Of a stretch of DNA of 64,000 bases, positions 49,501 through 63,163 are shown one piece after another. The stretch is from Gyrodactylus bullatarudis (taxonomy: Eukaryota; Platyhelminthes; Monogenea; Gyrodactylidea; Gyrodactylidae). The stretch spans positions 62,001 to 126,000 of the forward strand of contig SSNU01000237.1 of NCBI GenBank assembly GCA_012064415.1, read 5' to 3'. The position numbers were made by a program, and so were the translations under genes. A model generated the notes under the pieces. That model did not search any database. It worked only from the letters and a program-made list of their open reading frames with translations, and had not been told where the DNA came from. Position 1 is the first letter of the stretch, and every line of letters begins with the position of its first letter.

Positions 49501-52500
49501 TCTGACTCATTTTGAAATATTCTTGATTGAAATAACTTTCTTGTTTGATGGGAGATTCGTTTATTGAATCTTCTGTGATGGTTTCGTAATCCTCAGATGT
49601 ATCCTTTGACTCGTTAAAAGTAGACTTTTCAGGACGTTTGGAAATTACCAGGTTCAAAACTTTATTGTTGGCAACTTCTTTTTCTGAAATGTTATTTTCA
49701 ATAGATAAGCTAAGGGGTTCTTCACTATCAGGATAAATAGAAGATTGACATGATATTTCTGAAATTTTCAAGCCGTATGATTGAATTTCATTGGCAAGAT
49801 TTTGTTGCATAACTTTAAGATGGGAATATAGGGCAGTTGAATAGGTTTTAATGACACTCTTGAGAGCTGTTATCGTATACCTTCCTTCAGGTCTCAAGAG
49901 GGACAAGACAAAACTACTCAGCCATGGTAGGAGTGACTCTGAGCTCATACGAGGTATACGTTCTTCAAACATTTTCGCCAACTTTTGCTGAGATCCAGAT
50001 GTTTGTTGTTGGCCAGAACCAGAAGAAGCTGATTTGCCAGAGAGTTTGGGAGATGATGAAGTACTTGAACTGGTACTGAGATTTGATCCGGAGTCATCGA
50101 GGGTTAATAACCATAGGCATTTCGCCATATCACTGCGGGCCTTCCTCTCTGAAATGCCAGCAACAACAACAGCCTCCATGAGAGCCTGCATAGCATAAAT
50201 ACCAGTTGTGGAAGCAGCCAATTCGCGTTTCTGAGGAGAATATGATGTGTAGACATTTTCTAAAAAGTCCCCATACACTGACCAAATCTTGTGTGTATTA
50301 TCTTGCATCTGAGTGGCATATCCAAAGTTTCTGGTTGCATCGTCACCTCTGAAAGGGAAATTTAAAATGTGGTTATTTAATTTTAAAATGGTAATGGAAA
50401 ATCATGTAGGCTCACTTGTTAAAATGTGAAAAGAAGACAGCCTTGTAGCAAAAGAATTTGGCCCGGTCCTTCTTGTCAAAAGTTCTAATGTCAGTCTTTT
50501 CCATGAGTTCGAGACCTTCAAGGAGATCTTCCTTCTTATTTTCAGCGAGACGAATTTTTATTTCCTGTTTAATTTTCTCAAAGTTGTTTGGCAAATTACT
50601 AGCTGTGTAACGTTGAAGATGTTGGGTGGAAACTGAGGTTAGGCCATGCTTTCTGGCACCCTTTGCCAAGTGGAGACGACTTATGCCCAATTCTCGCTGA
50701 CATATTGCTACAAGATTAGCCTGCAAGGAAAAAAACGGAGCATTACACGAAAAGATTGAATTTCAATTCTAGTAGAACCAGAATCAAGTTGAACTAACTC
50801 TTTCTTGAGACTTGGTTGAATGTGTATTGCAATTGATGATGGTTTCTGCAACAATTTGACGCCAGTCAAGGATATCATTCCAAAAGCTAAGATCATCTTG
50901 GATGAGAGGGAGTCTGTTCCTATTAAGTTGATTATATGAAAAATGAATGAAAAATGAGTAGATTGAAGACTTACTGCCAGGTTTTGAATATAGTCTTGTA
51001 GTCGTGGGAGCCTTGAGATGTTGGGAAACGATAATTCGAGGATATCGATGTTGCATTTGAAGTATTTGAGGTCTGAGGTACATTGGAATGACAAGAGTTC
51101 CCCGAAGAGGTATTCACTTGATTTGAAGAGTTTACGTTAGAACTGGCACTGTTGGCTGCTGCAGTCATGGACAAGAAATAACCGCAGCATTGTGCCAATA
51201 CAAGATTACCTTCATTAACCTCAATTGTTCTATGACATGCCTAAGAGTAGATTAACAATGTTTTAAGCAATTATTTTTCAAACTATTTAGTTTTAAAATA
51301 AAGGAAAAGTCGGTCCTTTTAGAATATGTAATCTTGATTTAATCAATCGAGATTTTATTGAGTTAAATTCTTTTTACTGAAAATGGTAATGATTTTGTCT
51401 GTAAAACCCAGACATGTAAAAAGCATAGAGGGTTGAGAATAATGCAAAATCAGTCATGATTGAATAAGCGACTTCTTATGATTATTATTATTATTTTAGA
51501 CAACAGTCGTTACTCTTTCTGTTAGTTAAAATCTAAGAATGTTGATAAATCTTGTGATTGTTGTTCTAATTTCTCTAATTAAATACATTGTTCCCTCAAA
51601 TGACTGAAAAATCAATCACAAGTTTAGTATTACAATTATAAATGTGACTAAATAACTAAAGGTTACCTGGAATATTGGGATATGCTGAGTATTAATGGTG
51701 AAAGGAAGACGTCGCCATTCCTTAAGGATTGACTGAAGTAGGCGACCACCTTCAGCCTCAGATTGTTTGATCATGTTGAGAACATTATTCGTAATTGAAC
51801 TGGATACACTCGTATAAGTTGAGGTGTCGTTGAATTGTTGGAAATAGCATGACCTGCGTCCCGCTACACACGCCGAAGCTAACATGAGAGCATATTTCCA
51901 ATGATCTCTCAACGTGCATTCATTTCCAAGCTAATAAATGAATCATTAAGGTATGAGAAGAAATTTTTTCCAAAACTCACACCAGCCAGAGCAAGGTACA
52001 GTTCATTCCAATCACTATTTCGCCAGGCACAATCGGCTTTCACTTCAATGGCTAAACTCGGCATTGGAGCTATGGAATGAGATGGTAAGAGTTTGGGAAA
52101 ATCAGATTAGAAAATAAATTAAATAGTCAAGATAGACTGAAAAATCAGACACAAGATAAAACAAAGAAAAATCTGGATCAAAGATTACTAGAGAACTGTA
52201 AAAAATCTAGATATGCCAAAAAAATATGGAAATAAATATCAGTCATTATTGATTGAATTTGGCATCGAATATATTCTCAACAACTGATGGATGAATGTGG
52301 GATATTTTCATATTAAAGCCTACACCTCTCCAAAAAGAGAAAAAGCAACCAAATATAATAAATTAACTAGTAAAATTGATTAATCTGCTAGAATAGAATA
52401 GAGTTTGTCATATGCTCGGATTAGTTGGTGTCTGTTAATAAATTCTAAATAAGAATGAACTATTTTTGGAAATGTTATACTTACCACTATTGGAAACTGA

Positions 52501-55500
52501 TATTCCAGCAGCAGCCATTGCAGCTGCTGCTTGCTGTTGCTGTTGATTCTGGTGTTGTTGTGGATTCATAGCAGATTGGCCTGTGTGTATTGAGGAAGAT
52601 ATTGCATTAGACCCGGAACTTCCACTTGCAATAACATTGGATGATTTTCCTTTGGACGTAAAGAGATTTCCACATGAATTCGCCAAATTATCCAACTTTT
52701 CCCACTGGCCAAGTTTTTTCATCAAACTAAAAATGAATAAATAAAATGAAAAATTCCTTATCAACATGTAATTATGAGTTCATAAAAATTATTCATATAA
52801 CCTTCAGCTACCCTGGTCATTTTTGCCAGTTATTAAAGAGTTTTGTTGTTTTTAAGCTAGCATTTTATTCTTTATAATTGAACTATTACTTCTTTCATGA
52901 TCTCACATTATACTTTTTCAAAGTATTCCCAAAGATGATGCTTTGGCTTTTCTTTCATATTTTCAGAATAAAATGCGCTCTATTCAGATCATCAACAAAT
53001 CATTCAAAATAGAGTTTCTCTTGGAATAAAAGACTATTTCAGGGGCTTCTTCCCAGGCTATGTGAATGAACTTACTCAACAGAATATTTCTGGTATTTTG
53101 ATTTGAGGAAACTTGTCAAAATTAATTGTTCTCCATTGCCAATTATAAACTTTTCATCGAGATCCTTAAATTTTGACAAGATATCAGCAGTAAGATCAAG
53201 CGAAGAGGTCAACTGGCCCATTTGTCGTTTGTGTAAACAGGAGTAGATGAGATTGGATAGTTTTTCCTTGTCAACAGATCTATTGTCAATCTTTTTCACG
53301 AGGAGAGTGCAAGCATTCTTGAGATAATCATCATCGTTGATATCTTCCAGGATGGTAATGAGACTCATTTCTGGGCAGTTGAATAGGGCTATATCATTTC
53401 TTTCGCCAGGATCTTCTTCCTTGCAGACTTGCGTTGCCTTGCTGATACATTTCTCAATGTAAATCAAGACGTTATGTCTTTGGTTGTAAAATTGAGCAAT
53501 GTACTAGAGGAAAGTTTGTTTAAACATAGAAAATTATAAATTATTCAGAGAGAATAATAACTCACAGTCATGAGGGGATATGATATTTTACTCGTCAGAT
53601 CAATTTTGGAAGCAATAAAACCATTGAAAATTGCCGCCAACGAATGCAACATGTTTTGGTTAGTTACGGAAACATGTTGGTCATTGCTAAGGAATTTGAC
53701 TAGTTCGGGAATGATTAAATCTCTGAGTTCGTTCGGGTTCAAAACCTCTTCACTGTCCTCATCAAGTTTGATAAATTCCTTTGAAAAAATTAGGTCATCA
53801 AAGATTTGGGGCCAGATATAACCGAAAAAGTGAGAAGCAAGTGCAGACCTTCGATGATAGAGACAGCTGAAACTTTGAATTATCTCTGATGCATTGATTT
53901 GTTGGAGTTCTTTTTGAAGATTGTTGCACCTTGATAAAAGGTTGGTCAGATGGGAGTTTTTAAATAACTCGATTCCCCGAGATGAATCGAAACCATAATC
54001 TTCCTTCTTAACTTTATCTTCTGTCGAGATTTTTTCATCAACGCTGTATCTGGTCACATACTTGGGAAGAACGTCTTCTTTAACTGGTATAATCAAGACC
54101 TTTGAAGAAAATTAAAAATAAAATAATACATATCAAAACTACTTTAGAGTAGATATACAAAACTCACATCTATAAAAAGAGGAAGCCAGTAGAGATCCTT
54201 GAAATGTAACTCATCCCAAGTGTTTGATAATAAGAGAAACATGAGACGGAAAAAGAGACTGGATGATGTTTTCTGCTTTGGCTCACATTTCATCAAGTTT
54301 TCCTCGTTAGTGAACAGAAGGATGTTGGACCTCTCAAGAAAATATTTCAAAAATTTTTCCCTCATATCTGGTAACTGGGATAGGAGACTGCAACAAAAGG
54401 CTTGCTTTAATCTAACCATCAAATCGTTGTTCTTGCTGCAATTTGAGTTGAAAACCTGATAAATACAGTCAAGAATTTCTCGAGAGATTTCATTGTTATC
54501 TTGCCAGCGTTTATAGGCGAGCCAGAGTTTATCAAAGAGAAGAATTTTCTCCTTAATAACTGGAACAAATTGATCTTCACTCTTCGAAACATTGATCCAA
54601 TCTTTGATTATGTGAATGACAACCTTGAGAAGCCGGGGCTCCTTGGTGAAATCGATAATATGCGATAAGTCGGGAACAAAGGCATTCTTCCTTATTTCAT
54701 TATTTATAATGTTGAGACGAGCCTTTACAATTTCCAATGCAGAAATGAGTAAATCAATATTTTGAGTGAGAGCACCAGAACTCTCCACATCTCCAGAGTT
54801 GTTGTTTACGTTCGAGCTGTTAGTTGAGGAGGTAGCATTTCCATAATTTGTAGATGACCCAGAACTATTCATCATGTCTGTGATGAGTCTTCTGATCAAT
54901 TTAGTCAATTGGACTAGACAGCGGTCAACAAAGGCGTATGGATTATTGGGAACCTGTTGAGTGATGCTCAACAAAATAAAACTCGACTGGAGACGAATGA
55001 AATTGGCAGATTTTGATGAGCTAAAATAAAAAAGTTGATGAATATTTTCAAAACATCTTTACATTTGATAAGAACTAACGCTTCAATAAATTGTTGAAAG
55101 GAATCTTGAATTGACTTTAGAATGCAACTGTAGAATTCGACTAGTTCAGAATGAGAAGAAATCTTTTGTCGGTTCGATGCTTCGGCAGGAAATCTAGTTA
55201 GAAATGCTCGAACAAGTAGTGCATAACAACGAACCAATCGAATGTTACTAAATTCTCTCACTAAAAGATTACTCAGTGAACCAGATATTTGTTTGGCATT
55301 ATTGAGAATACAGTTTGGTGTGGCAGAGTTGACAATCTTCCTCAACACGTCAATTGTCATGAGAATAGAAGTGGATTGATTAAAAATGTTGGAGCTTGTA
55401 GCAGAAATATTCGATCCGGAATAGTTAGGATTTTTCGATGAAGCAGCATTGTTTGAAGCAGATTGACTAGCTATAAAATGAAAAAATAAACAAAATGTAT

Positions 55501-58500
55501 AATTTCGAAAAGAAATAAATTTTCACAAATGAATTACCAGCAGTGGCAGCAGCAACTGATGTAGCTGTCGTATTATTCCCAACAGAGACCGATGTTAAAC
55601 TCTGTTGTCCTGAATCATCAGGGTTGAGAATTTTGTTGATGAAGGAAAATCTTAGATCAAGATCATAGCTTCCCCAAACCTCTGGACTAAACATATAATC
55701 AATTTGATTGAGAACTTTGCGAGCAATCTGCTCAGCTGTCCCTTGGCCGTTTGTATTAGAGTCAATGGTTTGGCAGGCAAATTTTATAATCAAATTAGAA
55801 ATTTGGTCACGCTGAGTCTTTTCTGATTGACTTGAAGAGGCCTTGTGGTTAGATGTTTGCTTATCTGTGCCTCCAGCCTTTTCTCGGTCGACTTGTTGTT
55901 GCTTCTGAATCCAGTTTATACAGATTTCCAATAAATCTAAAATCATTCTCTTGTACTCAATCTGAACTTGATTTTGTTGATTAGCAATACGACAAGCAGT
56001 ACAAATTATCCATGGAATTATTTGCTGACGAATTGGATAGAATATCTCTGAATTTCTAACAATTAGACTCCTAGAAATAAGAGGAAACATTAAAAAATGT
56101 TAGCTATAAATGTTTTTCTTTTGACCATTTTTTTCTTCAAATTGAAAAAGTATGAAACCTGATTAGGATTCCAAAAAATTTTCAAAAAATTCGAATTCAT
56201 GATGAAAAAATAGTAAAAATGAGTAAACCTACAAGATGTGAATGCTAGACTGGGTTCCATGGTCTTCGAGCATAATTTTCTTAATCGTACAGGCAAGAGA
56301 TCGCTGGTCATCTGGACGTTGAATCCAGGCAGGAATTAGTGTATCCAGAGCAGGGTTGACAATTTTCTTTGTTTCAGTATGGGTCCCTTTGACAAGGCAT
56401 TGAAATATTTGATAGATGATGGTCCGACCAATGTTAAACTTTTTCATAAGAACCACCATCAACTGGAGACCGGAGTATTTCTCTTGAAGGTCAACTAGGG
56501 AAAGGTTGCTATTTGCACATGGCCATGCAAACGTAGTCAGAGTTCTGAGTCGTGTTGATTGACGTCTAGAATATTGTATTTAGAAAAAGTTGATTTTGTT
56601 GATAAAAATAGACAAACTTGTTGTTAACATCATGAATGTATTCCGGGGCGTATTTGCAGAGAACTATGGCTAATTTATAGTGCATTACACGAAGACTGGT
56701 ATGAGTTCGAGCAGTCGTTTCATTGAGCCAGTGGTATATGAACAATCCCACGATATCAGCTGATATAGAAGATGGATTAAATTTTTTTTAATTCAAAAAA
56801 AATTTGATTTTAAACTATTCAAATTACTTGAATTTTGATCTTCAAGGGAATGTGGTAACTCGCCAAGAATATAGATTTTTGAGCCCTTCTCTAGGCTGAT
56901 TTGAAGAGCGGGCAAAATTAGATGATCGAGGACTTTACTGAAGAACTCTGGTGTCTGAAAGTAATCCAGGGGATTGAAAAGATTCCTGCTTGCCTCCATG
57001 AATAAGGAGTGGTATTCTCCCAAAAGATCTCGGTGCCATTGAAAATTCTCAGGTGGCCTAAGTTGATCTTGGGTTTTGTTTATCAAGTACAATATGAAAA
57101 GCCTGATTAGATTCATATTGAGGACGCATCTTAAACGATGGATACCTCCAACAATTTGAATGTGTAATGAAACATCAAGAGGGTTATTTATCGCCATTGC
57201 TAGCATGTTGACAATCATTGCTTGGGCTAAATCCCAAAGAGAACATCGGACTGAAATTGCGTCCATTTTAGTACGACCAATTTCCAATCCCTGGATAGAA
57301 TGAATGTCGATTAGACAATTGAAAACTTGATAGAATTTCTCAGAGCACCAATAGTTTTTGAGGACTGTGTTGAGAGCCTTCCATTCTTCAGGCCATTGCA
57401 GGAGATCAAAATTCTTTATTTCATCTTCACTCAAAAGATTCTTGATGTTCTTACGATCGATAACTCGATTTACCAACTGGATTGAGAAAAAGTGAATTCG
57501 GTATAATTCCAGGCTTGTTTTTTCCTCACTCAAATTCATAAAATCTTCAAAATTCTTTGACAAACGAAACTCTAAATTTCTTTGGACATGATCCAATAGA
57601 GGAGAAGCCTCGGAAGTCTTGAGAATCTCCATGAATAAATCCGTAGCCAAAGTCTCGTATCCAACGAGAGAGAAGATCATGTCCAATACTTTGGATGGCC
57701 ATTTGCTAAAGAAAGTAGCGATGAATGGCAAAGAAGGCAACAGCCAGTTGATACCATGCTCTGAGATGGAACTCAAAAGCCATGAGAATATCGGCTCAAT
57801 GCAACTCTCAAGACGTTCAGGAATTATCTTGAATATTTCCAAAAGCTTGCTTATAATATTTTTGATTTGAGTGGAACTCGTTATAGAATTCATCAAGGCT
57901 GGACTTGCCGATGAGTCCCGAGGTTGGTTACTGTTTGAAGAGCCAGGGGTTATGCTTCCATATTGACCAGAATTGCGAAGTTTTGATGAACTGGCCAATG
58001 AGGTATGCTTCAAGGATAGCATTAGATTAGTATCAGCAGATAAGTCCTCTATTAAACTCTTCAAGTTGTCCATCAAGTGTTCTGAAAAGTCATCGGCAGT
58101 AATTCCTGGAAACAGTTTAAGACAACAAACAATATTTTTGGCTGTCTGCAGATTCAATCGGGTTCTCTCCTCGCCTTCCTTTGAGCTTTTCCAAAAGTTG
58201 AAAAATACCTTTTTCAACAGATAGTTCAAAAGGTTTAGATTAATCTCGAGATTTAAGCTCTTCAAGTTTTTGACATATTTCTCCAAACATTTAATGCTGA
58301 CCTCCTGGATTTGAGGGTAGACTGAAAATAATCCTTTAAAGAGACAAATGAAATTGAGACGATTGTTCAACTTTGCTGTCTCTGCCAAAAGACGAATGGC
58401 TAGTATTTTAATACGAATTTGAATAGAAACGGAATCATAATTTGTTAGATTACAATTCAAGTTTTGATCAAAAGATATATTCCTGGTTTGAGATTCATCA

Positions 58501-61500
58501 GCAAGGATCACAGAACGAACTGATGCAAGAAATTTGGCATCGTTTGGATCTTTGTCGTTGAACTCAATCAGATTGCATCCACCGACATCGTCGTCGATCA
58601 AAGTGAAGGTGATATAATCCCAAGTATTCTTGATTTCAATATTTTGCTCGATTGGATCGCATAGATATTCCTCTGGGAATGGTTCTTGTTCATTGAGAAG
58701 GAACAGGAATAGTTCTAGAATACTGTGCTGTGTGAGACAGGGCAGCCTTTTCAACTCAAAATTGAGATTTCTTTTAGAACTAGGTAGCCAGTAGGTCTTG
58801 GAGATGACATTTTCACTAATCGGATGCAAAAGCTCCTTCAAAGAGATGTTCGTCCAGGCAGAAAGATAACGTAAGAGAAATCTACAATGCTTTCTAACTT
58901 CTGGAGTATTTTCATGACTCAACATTCCTCGAGCTAATTCATTGGCATATTCAATCAGGTGGGGAGTCATGATTTTAGAGTTTCTCTGGAAGGAAGCCTG
59001 CAGAAAGATGCATAGACACTGGGTCACAAGACGTGGTGTAGCTTGGCCCATTTGAGAGGACAAGTCGTGGAAGCACATCAAAAGAGGACTAGTCATGGTT
59101 AGGAGATTTTTCTTGAACCAGTGTTTGATTATTTCAGGATGATCTGGAAAGACTTTGTGGAGGAGAATTAACGTCATACAACCTCCCCATTTAACATACC
59201 AAGCAGGAAGGCAGAGCATATTTTTGATAGCACAACTTAAATGATCTAGAATGGGCAGTTTATCGGCAATAACTTGAGAAATTTCATTGGCATTTTTTAT
59301 AGCCAACTCAAGAATCAGTAGAGAGACAAGAGATAGGTGAGTTTTGATGAATTTGATGAAATTTCCAATTGCAAAATTGGTGGTATCTTTCTGTTCATTT
59401 CCAATTATTAACAAAAGGCCATCGAGATATGCATGACTTAAAGGCATTCTGGTGGGTTGATTCGCACGAGAATTGATGATGTCTTCAACAAATCCAAATG
59501 TGGCAACAAATTCAGTCAGTTGATTTAGTTTATTCTCACAATTGGAAAGAGATTTATTAGTCATGGGATCAGTTACAAGCATTGAGAGGCCAGCGAAACA
59601 TTTGACCAGATTGATACTTTCCAAATCTTCAATTTCACTGCAAACCATTCGACATGGACTAGGAGAATTTCTTTCCTCGCCAAGGAAAGACTTGAGGTAA
59701 TTTTGAAACTTCAAATCAGTAAAAATACTAGACAGATTCATTGTACACAAGGAGAGTTTTTGACAACTTCCCTCCAATGCATTATTCAATATCAGTAAAC
59801 TGAGCGAGTATAGGAGATTCCAGGAACGTTTTTTGATTGAGTTGTCGCATGTGTGATCCTGAACAAAAAGAAGGATAAAATATTTTTTCCAGAGATTAAT
59901 CAAGTTAACTTACTAGTAGACAGTCCAAAGAAGCCTCAATAAATTGATTAGCATACAGTTTGATGGGCTTATTTGGAAATTCGTCAAAGTGGATAATTAA
60001 AAAAGAGCCAGCTTCCCCACAACTAATATCTAGAGATAATATTTGCATTTCCTGGATATCACATCGATTGTATCGTCCTAATTTTCCAATCACTTTGAAT
60101 GTTGTCTTTTGGACACTTTCAATGGGCGAGTAAAGAGCATTCTTCATTGAGTGCAAAAGGTCAACTCGAACACGTGCCAAATGTTCGTATAGAAATTCTG
60201 GAGGCATATTATCTACACATAATTCGAGGGTACGAAGACCTTGATTAACTGTATTACAGTTTATAACATAAACTAAAGGCTCCATCAACAGGTTCAAGTA
60301 AGGCATTAGAGTGGACAGTCTGACTGGAACAATGACACACAGTTCACTGAGTAGATCACGAGCATGAGACCGATGAGGACTACGCAAGAGCCTATTGAGG
60401 GTTGTCAACATTTCTGGCAGTAAAGGAAAGAATTCCCTATACAACTTATCATGACTTCCTCCTCCAATCGAACGAAAAAGGGTTCTCAATAGAGTCAAGT
60501 ATGCAGTTGGCTCCTTGGCAGTAAGACAAAGATGCATGCTTCCTTGGACAATTTTAAGAATGTAAAGCTTGATGACATACTCATTCTCAGTGGAGGTCAT
60601 GTTGACAGCGTTGAAGCAAAATTTGAAGAGCAACATTAACGCTGGGGATTTTTCATTGCCCTCTCCGAGAAGATGAAGGCGATCCACGAGATAGGACAGG
60701 AAAATGTGACCAAAATTTGATGTCTGATTGTTGTTATTCAAGAGGTGATAAACCATTGTGGTGCAAAGTGAGCTCTTGTGACAACTCTCGACAAAACTCT
60801 CAATTATATGCTGGAATATCTCTCGAAATGAGACTGTGCTCAATTGGGAAAAGGTCATGGCAAGTGTTTCCAAGAGGTGACGTTCATCTGGATGCTTGAT
60901 GTTCGGATTGACGCTTCTCTTGAGGAGATACCCGTCTCGAGGGACAATTTGAATAATGTCAACCAACTTTAGGCAATACTCAAAGTAGAGAGTGAGCAGA
61001 TGAATTTCTTCATTGGTCAAATGGTTAAAGGGGATCTGGGATTGTAGTTCAACAGGTTTTTTATTCTGCTCAAAGTGAGGACACTGAATGAGACTGGCAA
61101 CAACAGTTTTCACTCCAGTTATTAATGATTTCACTAATGCTCTAACATCGGCAAAACCAAGTTGGTATGGAGAGAGAGCCTCGACCGGCATTGGGATCTC
61201 TTGCTTTTTGGTACATCCAGTTTGATTAGAAGTAGAAAGTATGGGGGATGGTTGAATTGAAGCGTTGATATTAAAAGGTTTCCCACCCATAGGTCCTATA
61301 GAGGAAGCAGTGAATACCGATGGGATACACTTTTGTATTGGGTCTCTTTCTTCAGAATCTTCACTAGATTTTTTCGAATTAGCATTTAAAGCTTCATCTG
61401 ATAGACTGTTGGCTTCAATTTGAGGATAATAATTCCTTATTACAAAATCGCACATTTTCACACAAATGGCCAAAGTCTGTACGAGTATTTTTCTGGCCAT

Positions 61501-63032
61501 ACCCTTTTGAATGTCAATCATGAATTGTGTGTTTAGTTCTCCAGATGTTGAGTTTAACTGAAAAGGTTGCATTGATCCAAGACTCTGGTGTTGATAGTTT
61601 ACTGCTCGCTGACGAATACAGTCAACAAGGTTGAGAAGTAACTTGAGGCTCATCTGGCGTATGGAGAAAGGCAATGTCTCATCAAAGAGATTCCTAGCAT
61701 ACAAATCGATTGCAGAGGCAATTTTCGACAAAGTCAATTCATTTCGAATGTGATGAGTCAAATCTGCAACCGTACTATAAGCCAGGGGTCGCAGAGAATC
61801 ACGAACAGTAAAGCCTTGTCCAATGAGAATATCTTCATCCATCAACAAGTCGAGAACATCAACAAATTCTGTGAAGAAATTGATCGATTATAAAGAAGTT
61901 ACTAAAACTATATATTCTCTACTTACTTGGTCTTATTTCCGGTACACTGAGAATGTGCCGAGTGGCAATAAAAAATTCTTTTCTCATATTGGTTACTCTT
62001 GGCGGACAGTTTATTAATAGATTCATCATCCCTTGAACAAGATTGTGTGAATACTTTTCAATTAAATCTTGAAAGATTTTAACAACATAAGCCAAGAACG
62101 AGAGGGTTTTAACCTGGGCAGCCAGGAAATCAATGAATATCTCATTATTGAACATTGGGCTCATTCTGGCTTCTTCTGGGGGGCTAAGGTTGATAAATTC
62201 CATAATAAGGGGTATAAATTCTGAGACATCTTTGTGAATATTTGTCTTGAACAATTGATACATGAGCACAACTAAAATTGGGATTTCTTGCATAACTTTG
62301 AGGGAAAAGCATGATTTTGGAAGGATATGATACTAGATAGAGAAGATTTAAATTAGCTAAATTAATCAGATAGATAATGAGACTAAGAATAAACTTACCA
62401 AGTTTGTTTTGTTTTCAGATGCTTTGGTTTTAACTTTAGTAACTGTAAATGTTGTCAAGACAATATTTTGTATATCTAAATCGTCAATCTGGTCAACCTC
62501 CAGGTTGGAATGTGGTTCAAATATTTTATCCATTTGATTCTTCAACTCTCTGTATACTTTTCGTACAAAGTTTAAGAATCCTGTTACATCTCCAGATAAA
62601 GTAGGACGATAAAATTTGTGCAAATCAATAATTAGTTTGACACAGAGTAGAGCATTCTCTTCGTTTTCATATTCGACGAGCTTGAAAAGAAGAGATAGAA
62701 CAGCTGATGCATAAGGTCTGAAAACATCAACATTTGGCATTTTTTGAATAACCTCTAGACAGGCTTTGCGGAGCTGTTGTAAATGAAGTTCCTGAATATT
62801 TTGAACTTCAGTTGATTCGAGGAAATGTTTAATCCTTTCAAAAACATCGTTCATTAATATATGAATGTCGCTGTCATTGCAAGATGAATCGAGAATTTCA
62901 CACAAATCATTAGCACTTTTTAGGCGACTCTCGTGTTCTAATTCATAATCTACTTATTAACATACCATGAGTATCACTTAGAAAAATTTCCAAATTTTTT
63001 TGTATTTCCAATCTGTTATGTTTTTGGTTCAT
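46551..63032 (-). CDS. TRRAP: TRRAP/Tra1/Nipped-A, PIKK-like scaffold of histone acetyltransferase complexes
   Basis: 21 exons join in frame: 63032-62966, 62937-62399, 62332-61927, 61868-59914, 59858-56828, 56759-56618, 56565-56233, 56070-55538, 55470-55080, 55020-54168, 54099-53566, 53503-53076, 52726-52485, 52069-51981, 51930-51667, 51240-50975, 50919-50799, 50720-50416, 50348-47470, 47413-47021, 46687-46551. The product is about 4,635 aa, longer than vertebrate TRRAP (about 3,850). It is the activator-binding scaffold of SAGA and NuA4/TIP60. Matches include IPILVVLMYQLFKTNIH, AAQVKTLSFLAYVVKIF, LMDEDILIGQGFTVRDSLRP and LLLNLVDCIRQ in the HEAT part; FKTWQNRLPLIQDDLSFW in FAT; a degenerate kinase domain without catalytic motifs; and FRFSPQIFEFLT and a terminal PWI near FATC. 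The extra length sits partly in Ser/Asn-rich inserts. The first intron is only 28 nt. Confidence 0.95.
56106..56225. repeat. Family D repeat end inside a TRRAP intron
   Basis: Most of the 162-bp intron between TRRAP exons 7 and 8 (56071-56232) resembles the right outer arm of the fold-back element at 24729-25447. Shared blocks include tttttcttcaaat, taggattcca, aatt(t/c)tcaacaaa-like sequence, cgaattc(a/t)tgatgaaaaaat. Neighbouring TRRAP introns show no such match. Confidence 0.65.
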
Positions 63033-63163
63033 AGTCGATGCATTTGCCAAGTTAGAAGCTTTGATATCATAAAAGTTACAATTTTATTATAAAACAGTAC
63101 TACTTTAAACAACAAAAATATTTTCAAAATAAGAACTTTTACTACTTTCTTAAATTTGAAATT
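63033..63163. promoter_or_regulatory. Divergent 131-bp region between TRRAP and MRPS35
   Basis: Start codons of TRRAP (minus, 63032) and MRPS35 (plus, 63164) are only 131 bp apart, so both genes must share or interleave their promoters. No TATA-like element is convincing. Confidence 0.5.

Noticed and set aside
25237..56311. Related minus-strand ORFs at 25237-25428 and 56090-56311 sharing a block around LKIFWNP
   Set aside because: This is repeat DNA (family D). In TRRAP the shared part falls in an intron with good splice sites on both sides.
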